This document shows positions 11,820 through 26,800 of a DNA stretch of 64,000 nucleotides, piece after piece. The DNA is from Pyropia yezoensis. Its lineage: Eukaryota; Rhodophyta; Bangiophyceae; Bangiales; Bangiaceae. The notes under the pieces are model-generated. The model was not told the origin of the DNA. It made no database searches and was given only the letters and a program-made list of their open reading frames with translations. Position 1 is the first letter of the stretch. Each line of letters starts with the position of its first letter. The stretch covers positions 3,351,447 to 3,415,446 of the forward strand of contig CM020620.1 of NCBI GenBank assembly GCA_009829735.1. Reading direction: 5' to 3'. Both the position numbers and the translations under genes were made by a program.

Positions 11820-14800
11820 ACTTGAGACCTGGAGTGGGCCCTCCGGCGAGCCTTAAACAGTGTCAAACGCATTTTCGCACCGGAAGTCCCCGTTCTGGTA
11901 CGTATGTGGTGGCATGGATTCCATGGGCGTCAATTATCAAGTTCACTTCAATTTACGTGGAAGTCAGGTTTCCTCAAATACTCGGTTTAATCTCGCATGC
12001 CTTCACAGCCTGGGATCGAGCGACGAATTTGCTGCTAGGGCGTCACTCTGCGCTGCTCGTCGACCTGTTCTTGCTCTCGACACGAAGATGATGCCACCGC
12101 TGGCTCCACCAGGATCTGCTGCGCGCACGGATGTGGTGCAGAAGATTCGTCTGCAGCGAGGAAGCTCTAGTCTGGACGCGATTGTGTCTCCTGGAGGAGA
12201 AACTGGCACCACAACAATTGCGCACTGTGAGTGAGTACGCCCCGATTCAGGCAGGGTTGCGTCCCTTTGCTTCAACCAAGGCCACTTCAATGTCATGTTT
12301 ACGTTGGATGTAACGATCTGTGAAAGCGACATGTTGAATTCAACCTCATTCCATGTGTTTATCACTCAGACTTGAGACCTGGAGTGGGCCCTCCGGCGAG
12401 CCTTAAACAGTGTCAAACGCATTTTCGCACCGGAAGTCCCCGTTCTGGTACGTATGTTGGTGGCATGGATTCCATGGGCGTCAATTATCAAGTTCACTTC
12501 AATTTACGTGGAAGTCAGGTTTCCTCAAATACTCGGTTTAATCTCGCATGCCTTCACAGCCTGGGATCGAGCGACGAATTTGCTGCTAGGGCGTCACTCT
12601 GCGCTGCTCGTCGACCTGTTCTTGCTCTCGACACGAGGATGATGTCACCGCTGGCTCCACCAGGATCTGCTGCGCGCACGGATGTGGTGCAGAAGATTCG
12701 TCTGCAGCGAGGAAGCTCTAGTCTGGACGCGATTGTGTCTCCTGGGGAGGAAAACTGGCACCACAACAATTGCGCACTGTGAGTGAGTACGCCCCGATTC
12801 AGGCAGGGTTGCGTCCCTTTGCTTCAACCAAGGCCACTTCAATGTCATGTTTACGTTGGATGTAACGATCTGTGAAAGCGACATGTTGAATTCAACCTCA
12901 TTCCATGTGTTTATCACTCAGACTTGAGACCTGGAGTGGGCCCTCCGGCGAGCCTTAAACAGTGTCAAACGCATTTTCGCACCGGAAGTCCCCGTTCTGG
13001 TACGTATGTGGTGGCATGGATTCCATGGGCGTCAATTATCAAGTTCACTTCAATTTACGTGGAAGTCAGGTTTCCTCAAATACTCGGTTTAATCTCGCAT
13101 GCCTTCACAGCCTGGGATCGAGCGACGAATTTGCTGCTAGGGCGTCACTCTGCGCTGCTCGTCGACCTGTTCTTGCTCTCGACACGAAGATGATGCCACC
13201 GCTGGCTCCACCAGGATCTGCTGCGCGCACGGATGTGGTGCAGAAGATTCGTCTGCAGCGAGGAAGCTCTAGTCTGGACGCGATTGTGTCTCCTGGAGGA
13301 GAAACTGGCACCACAACAATTGCGCACTGTGAGTGAGTACGCCCCGATTCAGGCAGGGTTGCGTCCCTTTGCTTCAACCAAGGCCACTTCAATGTCATGT
13401 TTACGTTGGATGTAACGATCTGTGAAAGCGACATGTTGAATTCAACCTCATTCCATGTGTTTATCACTCAGACTTGAGACCTGGAGTGGGCCCTCCGGCG
13501 AGCCTTAAACAGTGTCAAACGCATTTTCGCACCGGAAGTCCCCGTTCTGGTACGTATGTTGGTGGCATGGATTCCATGGGCGTCAATTATCAAGTTCACT
13601 TCAATTTACGTGGAAGTCAGGTTTCCTCAAATACTCGGTTTAATCTCGCATGCCTTCACAGCCTGGGATCGAGCGACGAATTTGCTGCTAGGGCGTCACT
13701 CTGCGCTGCTCGTCGACCTGTTCTTGCTCTCGACACGAGGATGATGTCACCGCTGGCTCCACCAGGATCTGCTGCGCGCACGGATGTGGTGCAGAAGATT
13801 CGTCTGCAGCGAGGAAGCTCTAGTCTGGACGCGATTGTGTCTCCTGGGAGAAACTGGCACCACAACAATTGCGCACTGTGAGTGAGTACGCCCCGATTCA
13901 GGCAGGGTTGCGTCCCTTTGCTTCAACCAAGGCCACTTCAATGTCATGTTTACGTTGGATGTAACGATCTGTGAAAGCGACATGTTGAATTCAACCTCAT
14001 TCCATGTGTTTATCACTCAGACTTGAGACCTGGAGTGGGCCCTCCGGCGAGCCTTAAACAGTGTCAAACGCATTTTCGCACCGGAAGTCCCCGTTCTGGT
14101 ACGTATGTTGGTGGCATGGATTCCATGGGCGTCAATTATCAAGTTCACTTCAATTTACGTGGAAGTCAGGTTTCCTCAAATACTCGGTTTAATCTCGCAT
14201 GCCTTCACAGCCTGGGATCGAGCGACGAATTTGCTGCTAGGGCGTCACTCTGCGCTGCTCGTCGACCTGTTCTTGCTCTCGACACGAGGATGATGTCACC
14301 GCTGGCTCCACCAGGATCTGCTGCGCGCACGGATGTGGTGCAGAAGATTCGTCTGCAGCGAGGAAGCTCTAGTCTGGACGCGATTGTGTCTCCTGGAGGA
14401 GAAACTGGCACCACAACAATTGCGCACTGTGAGTGAGTACGCCCCGATTCAGGCAGGGTTGCGTCCCTTTGCTTCAACCAAGGCCACTTCAATGTCATGT
14501 TTACGTTGGATGTAACGATCTGTGAAAGCGACATGTTGAATTCAACCTCATTCCATGTGTTTATCACTCAGACTTGAGACCTGGAGTGGGCCCTCCGGCG
14601 AGCCTTAAACAGTGTCAAACGCATTTTCGCACCGGAAGTCCCCGTTCTGGTACGTATGTTGGTGGCATGGATTCCATGGGCGTCAATTATCAAGTTCACT
14701 TCAATTTACGTGGAAGTCAGGTTTCCTCAAATACTCGGTTTAATCTCGCATGCCTTCACAGCCTGGGATCGAGCGACGAATTTGCTGCTAGGGCGTCACT

Positions 14801-17800
14801 CTGCGCTGCTCGTCGACCTGTTCTTGCTCTCGACACGAGATGATGTCACCGCTGGCTCCACCAGGATCTGCTGCGCGCACGGATGTGGTGCAGAAGATTC
14901 GTCTGCAGCGAGGAAGCTCTAGTCTGGACGCGATTGTGTCTCCTGGAGGAGAAACTGGCACCACAACAATTGCGCACTGTGAGTGAGTACGCCCCGATTC
15001 AGGCAGGGTTGCGTCCCTTTGCTTCAACCAAGGCCACTTCAATGTCATGTTTACGTTGGATGTAACGATCTGTGAAAGCGACATGTTGAATTCAACCTCA
15101 TTCCATGTGTTTATCACTCAGACTTGAGACCTGGAGTGGGCCCTCCGGCGAGCCTTAAACAGTGTCAAACGCATTTTCGCACCGGAAGTCCCCGTTCTGG
15201 TACGTATGTTGGTGGCATGGATTCCATGGGCGTCAATTATCAAGTTCACTTCAATTTACGTGGAAGTCAGGTTTCCTCAAATACTCGGTTTAATCTCGCA
15301 TGCCTTCACAGCCTGGGATCGAGCGACGAATTTGCTGCTAGGGCGTCACTCTGCGCTGCTCGTCGACCTGTTCTTGCTCTCGACACGAGGATGATGTCAC
15401 CGCTGGCTCCACCAGGATCTGCTGCGCGCACGGATGTGGTGCAGAAGATTCGTCTGCAGCGAGGAAGCTCTAGTCTGGACGCGATTGTGTCTCCTGGAGG
15501 AGAAACTGGCACCACAACAATTGCGCACTGTGAGTGAGTACGCCCCGATTCAGGCAGGGTTGCGTCCCTTTGCTTCAACCAAGGCCACTTCAATGTCATG
15601 TTTACGTTGGATGTAACGATCTGTGAAAGCGACATGTTGAATTCAACCTCATTCCATGTGTTTATCACTCAGACTTGAGACCTGGAGTGGGCCCTCCGGC
15701 GAGCCTTAAACAGTGTCAAACGCATTTTCGCACCGGAAGTCCCCGTTCTGGTACGTATGTTGGTGGCATGGATTCCATGGGCGTCAATTATCAAGTTCAC
15801 TTCAATTTACGTGGAAGTCAGGTTTCCTCAAATACTCGGTTTAATCTCGCATGCCTTCACAGCCTGGGATCGAGCGACGAATTTGCTGCTAGGGCGTCAC
15901 TCTGCGCTGCTCGTCGACCTGTTCTTGCTCTCGACACGAAGATGATGTCACCGCTGGCTCCACCAGGATCTGCTGCGCGCACGGATGTGGTGCAGAAGAT
16001 TCGTCTGCAGCGAGGAAGCTCTAGTCTGGACGCGATTGTGTCTCCTGGAGGAGAAACTGGCACCACAACAATTGCGCACTGTGAGTGAGTACGCCCCGAT
16101 TCAGGCAGGGTTGCGTCCCTTTGCTTCAACCAAGGCCACTTCAATGTCATGTTTACGTTGGATGTAACGATCTGTGAAAGCGACATGTTGAATTCAACCT
16201 CATTCCATGTGTTTATCACTCAGACTTGAGACCTGGAGTGGGCCCTCCGGCGAGCCTTAAACAGTGTCAAACGCATTTTCGCACCGGAAGTCCCCGTTCT
16301 GGTACGTATGTTGGTGGCATGGATTCCATGGGCGTCAATTATCAAGTTCACTTCAATTTACGTGGAAGTCAGGTTTCCTCAAATACTCGGTTTAATCTCG
16401 CATGCCTTCACAGCCTGGGATCGAGCGACGAATTTGCTGCTAGGGCGTCACTCTGCGCTGCTCGTCGACCTGTTCTTGCTCTCGACACGAGATGATGTCA
16501 CCGCTGGCTCCACCAGGATCTGCTGCGCGCACGGATGTGGTGCAGAAGATTCGTCTGCAGCGAGGAAGCTCTAGTCTGGACGCGATTGTGTCTCCTGGAG
16601 GAGAAACTGGCACCACAACAATTGCGCACTGTGAGTGAGTACGCCCCGATTCAGGCAGGGTTGCGTCCCTTTGCTTCAACCAAGGCCACTTCAATGTCAT
16701 GTTTACGTTGGATGTAACGATCTGTGAAAGCGACATGTTGAATTCAACCTCATTCCATGTGTTTATCACTCAGACTTGAGACCTGGAGTGGGCCCTCCGG
16801 CGAGCCTTAAACAGTGTCAAACGCATTTTCGCACCGGAAGTCCCCGTTCTGGTACGTATGTTGGTGGCATGGATTCCATGGGCGTCAATTATCAAGTTCA
16901 CTTCAATTTACGTGGAAGTCAGGTTTCCTCAAATACTCGGTTTAATCTCGCATGCCTTCACAGCCTGGGATCGAGCGACGAATTTGCTGCTAGGGCGTCA
17001 CTCTGCGCTGCTCGTCGACCTGTTCTTGCTCTCGACACGAGGATGATGTCACCGCTGGCTCCACCAGGATCTGCTGCGCGCACGGATGTGGTGCAGAAGA
17101 TTCGTCTGCAGCGAGGAAGCTCTAGTCTGGACGCGATTGTGTCTCCTGGAGGAGAAACTGGCACCACAACAATTGCGCACTGTGAGTGAGTACGCCCCGA
17201 TTCAGGCAGGGTTGCGTCCCTTTGCTTCAACCAAGGCCACTTCAATGTCATGTTTACGTTGGATGTAACGATCTGTGAAAGCGACATGTTGAATTCAACC
17301 TCATTCCATGTGTTTATCACTCAGACTTGAGACCTGGAGTGGGCCCTCCGGCGAGCCTTAAACAGTGTCAAACGCATTTTCGCACCGGAAGTCCCCGTTC
17401 TGGTACGTATGTTGGTGGCATGGATTCCATGGGCGTCAATTATCAAGTTCACTTCAATTTACGTGGAAGTCAGGTTTCCTCAAATACTCGGTTTAATCTC
17501 GCATGCCTTCACAGCCTGGGATCGAGCGACGAATTTGCTGCTAGGGCGTCACTCTGCGCTGCTCGTCGACCTGTTCTTGCTCTCGACACGAAGATGATGC
17601 CACCGCTGGCTCCACCAGGATCTGCTGCGCGCACGGATGTGGTGCAGAAGATTCGTCTGCAGCGAGGAAGCTCTAGTCTGGACGCGATTGTGTCTCCTGG
17701 AGGAGAAACTGGCACCACAACAATTGCGCACTGTGAGTGAGTACGCCCCGATTCAGGCAGGGTTGCGTCCCTTTGCTTCAACCAAGGCCACTTCAATGTC

Positions 17801-20800
17801 ATGTTTACGTTGGATGTAACGATCTGTGAAAGCGACATGTTGAATTCAACCTCATTCCATGTGTTTATCACTCAGACTTGAGACCTGGAGTGGGCCCTCC
17901 GGCGAGCCTTAAACAGTGTCAAACGCATTTTCGCACCGGAAGTCCCCGTTCTGGTACGTATGTGGTGGCATGGATTCCATGGGCGTCAATTATCAAGTTC
18001 ACTTCAATTTACGTGGAAGTCAGGTTTCCTCAAATACTCGGTTTAATCTCGCATGCCTTCACAGCCTGGGATCGAGCGACGAATTTGCTGCTAGGGCGTC
18101 ACTCTGCGCTGCTCGTCGACCTGTTCTTGCTCTCGACACGAAGATGATGCCACCGCTGGCTCCACCAGGATCTGCTGCGCGCACGGATGTGGTGCAGAAG
18201 ATTCGTCTGCAGCGAGGAAGCTCTAGTCTGGACGCGATTGTGTCTCCTGGAGGAGAAACTGGCACCACAACAATTGCGCACTGTGAGTGAGTACGCCCCG
18301 ATTCAGGCAGGGTTGCGTCCCTTTGCTTCAACCAAGGCCACTTCAATGTCATGTTTACGTTGGATGTAACGATCTGTGAAAGCGACATGTTGAATTCAAC
18401 CTCATTCCATGTGTTTATCACTCAGACTTGAGACCTGGAGTGGGCCCTCCGGCGAGCCTTAAACAGTGTCAAACGCATTTTCGCACCGGAAGTCCCCGTT
18501 CTGGTACGTATGTTGGTGGCATGGATTCCATGGGCGTCAATTATCAAGTTCACTTCAATTTACGTGGAAGTCAGGTTTCCTCAAATACTCGGTTTAATCT
18601 CGCATGCCTTCACAGCCTGGGATCGAGCGACGAATTTGCTGCTAGGGCGTCACTCTGCGCTGCTCGTCGACCTGTTCTTGCTCTCGACACGAAGATGATG
18701 CCACCGCTGGCTCCACCAGGATCTGCTGCGCGCACGGATGTGGTGCAGAAGATTCGTCTGCAGCGAGGAAGCTCTAGTCTGGACGCGATTGTGTCTCCTG
18801 GAGGAGAAACTGGCACCACAACAATTGCGCACTGTGAGTGAGTACGCCCCGATTCAGGCAGGGTTGCGTCCCTTTGCTTCAACCAAGGCCACTTCAATGT
18901 CATGTTTACGTTGGATGTAACGATCTGTGAAAGCGACATGTTGAATTCAACCTCATTCCATGTGTTTATCACTCAGACTTGAGACCTGGAGTGGGCCCTC
19001 CGGCGAGCCTTAAACAGTGTCAAACGCATTTTCGCACCGGAAGTCCCCGTTCTGGTACGTATGTTGGTGGCATGGATTCCATGGGCGTCAATTATCAAGT
19101 TCACTTCAATTTACGTGGAAGTCAGGTTTCCTCAAATACTCGGTTTAATCTCGCATGCCTTCACAGCCTGGGATCGAGCGACGAATTTGCTGCTAGGGCG
19201 TCACTCTGCGCTGCTCGTCGACCTGTTCTTGCTCTCGACACGAAGATGATGCCACCGCTGGCTCCACCAGGATCTGCTGCGCGCACGGATGTGGTGCAGA
19301 AGATTCGTCTGCAGCGAGGAAGCTCTAGTCTGGACGCGATTGTGCTCCTGGAGGAGAAAACTGGCACCACAACAATTGCGCACTGTGAGTGAGTACGCCC
19401 CGATTCAGGCAGGGTTGCGTCCCTTTGCTTCAACCAAGGCCACTTCAATGTCATGTTTACGTTGGATGTAACGATCTGTGAAAGCGACATGTTGAATTCA
19501 ACCTCATTCCATGTGTTTTATCACTCAGACTTGAGACCTGGAGTGGGCCCTCCGGCGAGCCTTAAACAGTGTCAAACGCATTTTCGCACCGGAAGTCCCC
19601 GTTCTGGTACGTATGTGGTGGCATGGATTCCATGGGCGTCAATTATCAAGTTCACTTCAATTTACGTGGAAGTCAGGTTTCCTCAAATACTCGGTTTAAT
19701 CTCGCATGCCTTCACAGCCTGGGATCGAGCGACGAATTTGCTGCTAGGGCGTCACTCTGCGCTGCTCGTCGACCTGTTCTTGCTCTCGACACGAAGATGA
19801 TGTCACCGCTGGCTCCACCAGGATCTGCTGCGCGCACGGATGTGGTGCAGAAGATTCGTCTGCAGCGAGGAAGCTCTAGTCTGGACGCGATTGTGTCTCC
19901 TGGAGGAGAAACTGGCACCACAACAATTGCGCACTGTGAGTGAGTACGCCCCGATTCAGGCAGGGTTGCGTCCCTTTGCTTCAACCAAGGCCACTTCAAT
20001 GTCATGTTTACGTTGGATGTAACGATCTGTGAAAGCGACATGTTGAATTCAACCTCATTCCATGTGTTTATCACTCAGACTTGAGACCTGGAGTGGGCCC
20101 TCCGGCGAGCCTTAAACAGTGTCAAACGCATTTTCGCACCGGAAGTCCCCGTTCTGGTACGTATGTGGTGGCATGGATTCCATGGGCGTCAATTATCAAG
20201 TTCACTTCAATTTACGTGGAAGTCAGGTTTCCTCAAATACTCGGTTTAATCTCGCATGCCTTCACAGCCTGGGATCGAGCGACGAATTTGCTGCTAGGGC
20301 GTCACTCTGCGCTGCTCGTCGACCTGTTCTTGCTCTCGACACGAAGATGATCACCGCTGGCTCCACCAGGATCTGCTGCGCGCACGGATGTGGTGCAGAA
20401 GATTCGTCTGCAGCGAGGAAGCTCTAGTCTGGACGCGATTGTGTCTCCTGGAGGAGAAACTGGCACCACAACAATTGCGCACTGTGAGTGAGTACGCCCC
20501 GATTCAGGCAGGGTTGCGTCCCTTTGCTTCAACCAAGGCCACTTCAATGTCATGTTTACGTTGGATGTAACGATCTGTGAAAGCGACATGTTGAATTCAA
20601 CCTCATTCCATGTGTTTATCACTCAGACTTGAGACCTGGAGTGGGCCCTCCGGCGAGCCTTAAACAGTGTCAAACGCATTTTCGCACCGGAAGTCCCCGT
20701 TCTGGTACGTATGTGGTGGCATGGATTCCATGGGCGTCAATTATCAAGTTCACTTCAATTTACGTGGAAGTCAGGTTTCCTCAAATACTCGGTTTAATCT

Positions 20801-23800
20801 CGCATGCCTTCACAGCCTGGGATCGAGCGACGAATTTGCTGCTAGGGCGTCACTCTGCGCTGCTCGTCGACCTGTTCTTGCTCTCGACACGAAGATGATG
20901 CCACCGCTGGCTCCACCAGGATCTGCTGCGCGCACGGATGTGGTGCAGAAGATTCGTCTGCAGCGAGGAAGCTCTAGTCTGGACGCGATTGTGTCTCCTG
21001 GAGGAGAAACTGGCACCACAACAATTGCGCACTGTGAGTGAGTACGCCCCCGATTCAGGCAGGGTTGCGTCCCTTTGCTTCAACCAAGGCCACTTCAATG
21101 TCATGTTTACGTTGGATGTAACGATCTGTGAAAGCGACATGTTGAATTCAACCTCATTCCATGTGTTTATCACTCAGACTTGAGACCTGGAGTGGGCCCT
21201 CCGGCGAGCCTTAAACAGTGTCAAACGCATTTTCGCACCGGAAGTCCCCGTTCTGGTACGTATGTTGGTGGCATGGATTCCATGGGCGTCAATTATCAAG
21301 TTCACTTCAATTTACGTGGAAGTCAGGTTTCCTCAAATACTCGGTTTAATCTCGCATGCCTTCACAGCCTGGGATCGAGCGACGAATTTGCTGCTAGGGC
21401 GTCACTCTGCGCTGCTCGTCGACCTGTTCTTGCTCTCGACACGAGGATGATGTCACCGCTGGCTCCACCAGGATCTGCTGCGCGCACGGATGTGGTGCAG
21501 AAGATTCGTCTGCAGCGAGGAAGCTCTAGTCTGGACGCGATTGTGTCTCCTGGAGGAGAAACTGGCACCACAACAATTGCGCACTGTGAGTGAGTACGCC
21601 CCGATTCAGGCAGGGTTGCGTCCCTTTGCTTCAACCAGGCCACTTCAATGTCATGTTTACGTTGGATGTAACGATCTGTGAAAGCGACATGTTGAATTCA
21701 ACCTCATTCCATGTGTTCTATCACTCAGACTTGAGACCTGGAGTGGGCCCTCCGGCGAGCCTTAAACAGTGTCAAACGCATTTTCGCACCGGAAGTCCCC
21801 GTTCTGGTACGTATGTTGGTGGCATGGATTCCATGGGCGTCAATTATCAAGTTCACTTCAATTTACGTGGAAGTCAGGTTTCCTCAAATACTCGGTTTAA
21901 TCTCGCATGCCTTCACAGCCTGGGATCGAGCGACGAATTTGCTGCTAGGGCGGTCACTCTGCGCTGCTCGTCGACCTGTTCTTGCTCTCGACACGAAGAT
22001 GATGCACCGCTGGCTCCACCAGGATCTGCTGCGCGCACGGATGTGGTGCAGAAGATTCGTCTGCAGCGAGGAAGCTCTAGTCTGGACGCGATTGTGTCTC
22101 CTGGAGGAGAAACTGGCACCACAACAATTGCGCACTGTGAGTGAGTACGCCCCGATTCAGGCAGGGTTGCGTCCCTTTGCTTCAACCAAGGCCACTTCAA
22201 TGTCATGTTTACGTTGGATGTAACGATCTGTGAAAGCGACATGTTGAATTCAACCTCATTCCATGTGTTTATCACTCAGACTTGAGACCTGGAGTGGGCC
22301 CTCCGGCGAGCCTTAAACAGTGTCAAACGCATTTTCGCACCGGAAGTCCCCGTTCTGGTACGTATGTTCGGTGGCATGGATTCCATGGGCGTCAATTATC
22401 AAGTTCACTTCAATTTACGTGGAAGTCAGGTTTCCTCAAATACTCGGTTTAATCTCGCATGCCTTCACAGCCTGGGATCGAGCGACGAATTTGCTGCTAG
22501 GGCGTCACTCTGCGCTGCTCGTCGACCTGTTCTTGCTCTCGACACGAAGATGATGCCACCGCTGGCTCCACCAGGATCTGCTGCGCGCACGGATGTGGTG
22601 CAGAAGATTCGTCTGCAGCGAGGAAGCTCTAGTCTGGACGCGATTGTGTCTCCTGGAGGAGAAACTGGCACCACAACAATTGCGCACTGTGGAGTGAGTA
22701 CGCCCCCGATTCAGGCAGGGTTGCGTCCCTTTGCTTCAACCAAGGCCACTTCAATGTCATGTTTACGTTGGATGTAACGATCTGTGAAAGCGACATGTTG
22801 AATTCAACCTCATTCCATGTGTTTATCACTCAGACTTGAGACCTGGAGTGGGCCCTCCGGCGAGCCTTAAACAGTGTCCAAACGCATTTTCGCACCGGAA
22901 GTCCCCGTTCTGGTACGTATGTTGGTGGCATGGATTCCATGGGCGTCAATTATCAAGTTCACTTCAATTTACGTGGAAGTCAGGTTTCCTCAAATACTCG
23001 GTTTAATCTCGCATGCCTTCACAGCCTGGGATCGAGCGACGAATTTGCTGCTAGGGCGTCACTCTGCGCTGCTCGTCGACCTGTTCTTGCTCTCGACACG
23101 AAGATGATGCCACCGCTGGCTCCACCAGGGATCTGCTGCGCGCACGGATGTGGTGCAGAAGATTCGTCTGCAGCGAGGAAGCTCTAGTCTGGACGCGATT
23201 GTGTCTCCTGGAGGAGAAACTGGCACCACAACAATTGCGCACTGTGAGTGAGTACGCCCCGATTCAGGCAGGGTTGCGTCCCTTTGCTTCAACCAAGGCC
23301 ACTTCAATGTAATGTTTACGTTGGATGTAACGATCTGTGAAAGCGACATGTTGAATTCAACCTCATTCCATGTGTTTATCACTCAGACTTGAGACCTGGA
23401 GTGGGCCTCCCGGCGAGCCTTAAACAGTGTCAAACGCATTTTCGCACCGGGAAGTCCCCGTTCTGGTACGTATGTTGGTGGCATGGATTCCATGGGCGTC
23501 AATTATCAAGTTCACTTCAATTTACGTGGAAGTCAGGTTTCCTCAAATACTCGGTTTAATCTCGCATGCCTTTCACAGCCTGGGATCGAGCGACGAATTT
23601 GCTGCTAGGGCGTCACTCTGCGCTGCTCGTCGACCTGTTCTTGCTCTCGACACGAAGATGATGCCACCGCTGGCTCCACCAGGATCTGCTGCGCGCAGGA
23701 TGTGGTGCAGAAGATTCGTCTGCAGCGAGGAAGCTCTAGTCTGGACGCGATTGTGTCTCCTGGAGGAGAAACTGGCACCACAACAATTGCGCACTGTGGA

Positions 23801-26800
23801 GTGAGTACGCCCCGATTCAGGCAGGGTTGCGTCCCCTTTGCTTCAACCAAGGCCACTTCAATGTCATGTTTACGTTGGATGTAACGATCTGTGAAAGCGA
23901 CATGTTGAATTCAACCTCATTCCATGTGTTTATCACTCAGACTTGAGACCTGGAGTGGGCCCTCCGGCGAGCCTTAAACAGTGTCAAACGCATTTTCGCA
24001 CCGGGAAGTCCCCGTTCTGGTACGTATGTCGGTGGCATGGATTCCATGGGCGTCAATTATCAAGTTCACTTCAATTTTACGTGGAAGTCAGGTTTCCTCA
24101 AATACTCGGTTTAATCTCGCATGCCTTCACAGCCTGGGATCGAGCGACGAATTTGCTGCTAGGGCGTCACTCTCTGCGCTGCTCGTCGACCTGTTCTTGC
24201 TCTCGACACCGAAGATGATGCCACCGCTGGCTCCACCAGGATCTGCTGCGCGCACGGATGTGGTGCAGAAGATTCGTCTGCAGCGAGGAAGCTCTAGTCT
24301 GGACGCGATTGTGTCTCCTGGAGGAGAAACTGGCACCACAACAATTGCGCACTGTGAGTGAGTACGCCCCGATTCAGGCAGGGTTGCGTCCCCTTGCTTC
24401 AACCAAGGCCACTTCAATGTCATGTTTACGTTGGATGTAAACGATCTGTGAAAGCGACATGTTGAATTCAACCTCATTCCATGTGTTTATCACTCAGACT
24501 TGAGACCTGGAGTGGGCCCTCCGGCGAGCCTTAAACAGTGTCAAACGCATTTTCGCACCGGGAAGTCCCCGTTCTGGTACGTATGTCGGTGGCATGGATT
24601 CCATGGGCGTCAATTATCAAGTTCACTTCAATTTACGTGGGAAGTCAGGTTTCCTCAAATACTCGGTTTAATCTCGCATGCCTTCACAGCCTGGGATCGA
24701 GCGACGAATTTGCTGCTAGGGCGTCACTCTGCGCTGCTCGTCGACCTGTTCTTGCTCTCGACACGAAGATGATGCCACCGCTGGCTCCACCAGGATCTGC
24801 TGCGCGCACGGATGTGGTGCAGAAGATTCGTCTGCAGCGAGGAAGCTCTAGTCTGGACGCGATTGTGTCTCCTGGAGGAGAAACTGGCACCACAACAATT
24901 GCGCACTGTGGAGTGAGTACGCCCCGATTCAGGCAGGGTTGCGTCCCTTTGCTTCAACCAAGGCCACTTCAATGTCATGTTTACGTTGGATGTAACGATC
25001 TGTGAAAGCGACATGTTGAATTCAACCTCATTCCATGTGTTTATCACTCAGACTTGAGACCTGGAGTGGCCCTCCGGCGAGCCTTAAACAGTGGTCAAAC
25101 GCATTTTCGCACCGGAAGTCCCCGTTCTGGTACGTATGTGGTGGCATGGATTCCATGGGCGTCAATTATCAAGTTCACTTCAATTTACGTGGAAGTCAGG
25201 TTTCCTCAAATACTCGGTTTAATCTCGCATGCTTCACAGGCCTGGGATCGAGCGACGAATTTGCTGCTAGGGCGTCACTCTGCGCTGCTCGTCGACCTGT
25301 TCTTGCTCTCGACACGAGGATGATGTCACCGCTGGCTCCACCAGGATCTGCTGCGCGCACGGATGTGGTGCAGAAGATTCGTCTGCAGCGAGGAAGCTCT
25401 AGTCTGGACGCGATTGTGTCTCCTGGAGGAGAAACTGGCACCACAACAATTGCGCACTGTGAGTGAGTACGCCCCGATTCAGGCAGGGTTGCGTCCCTTT
25501 GCTTCAACCAAGGGCCACTTCAATGTCATGTTTACGTTGGATGTAACGATCTGTGAAAGCGACATGTTGAATTCAACCTCATTCCATGTGTTTATCACTC
25601 AGACTTGAGACCTGGAGTGGGCCCTCCGGCGAGCCTTTAAACAGTGTCAAACGCATTTTCGCACCGGAAGTCCCCGTTCTGGTACGTATGTCGGTGGCAT
25701 GGATTCCATGGGCGTCAATTATCAAGTTCACTTCAATTTACGTGGAAGTCAGGTTCCTCAAATACTCGGTTTAATCTCGCATGCCTTCACAGCCTGGGAT
25801 CGAGCCGACGAATTTGCTGCTAGGGCGTCACTCTGCGCTGCTCGTCGACCTGTTCTTGCTCTCGACACGAAGATGATGCCACCGCTGGCTCCACCCAGGA
25901 TCTGCTGCGCGCACGGATGTGGTGCAGAAGATTCGTCTGCAGCGAGGAAGCTCTAGTCTGGACGCGATTGTGTCTCCTGGAGGAGAAACTGGCACCACAA
26001 CAATTGCGCCACTGTGAGTGAGTACGCCCCGATTCAGGCAGGGTTGCGTCCCTTTGCTTCAACCAAGGCCACTTCCAATGTCATGTTTACGTTGGATGTA
26101 ACGATCTGTGAAAGCGACATGTTGAATTCAACCTCATTCCATGTGTTTATCACTCAGACTTTGAGACCTGGAGTGGGCCCTCCGGCGAGCCTTAAACAGT
26201 GTCAAACGCATTTTCGCACCGGAAGTCCCCGTTCTGGTACGTATGTTGGTGGCATGGATTCCATGGGCGTCAATTATCAAGTTCACTTCAATTTACGTGG
26301 AAGTCAGGTTTCCTCAAATACTCGGTTTAATCTCGCATGCCTTCACAGCCTGGGATCGAGCGACGAATTTGCTGCTAGGGCGTCACTCTGCGCTGCTCGT
26401 CGACCTGTTCTTGCTCTCGACACGAAGATGATGTCACCGCTGGCTCCACCAGGATCTGCTGCGCGCACGGATGTGGTGCAGAAGATTCGTCTGCAGCGAG
26501 GAAGCTCTAGTCTGGACGCGATTGTGTCTCCTGGAGGAGAAACTGGCACCACAACAATTGCGCACTGTGAGTGAGTACGCCCCGATTCAGGCAGGGTTGC
26601 GTCCCTTTGCTTCAACCAAGGCCACTTCAATGTCATGTTTACGTTGGATGTAACGATCTGTGAAAGCGACATGTTGAATTCAACCTCATTCCATGTGTTT
26701 ATCACCAGACTTGAGACCTGGAGTGGGCCCTCCGGCGAGCCTTAAACAGTGTCAAACGCATTTTCGCACCGGAAGTCCCCGTTCTGGTACGTATGTTGGT

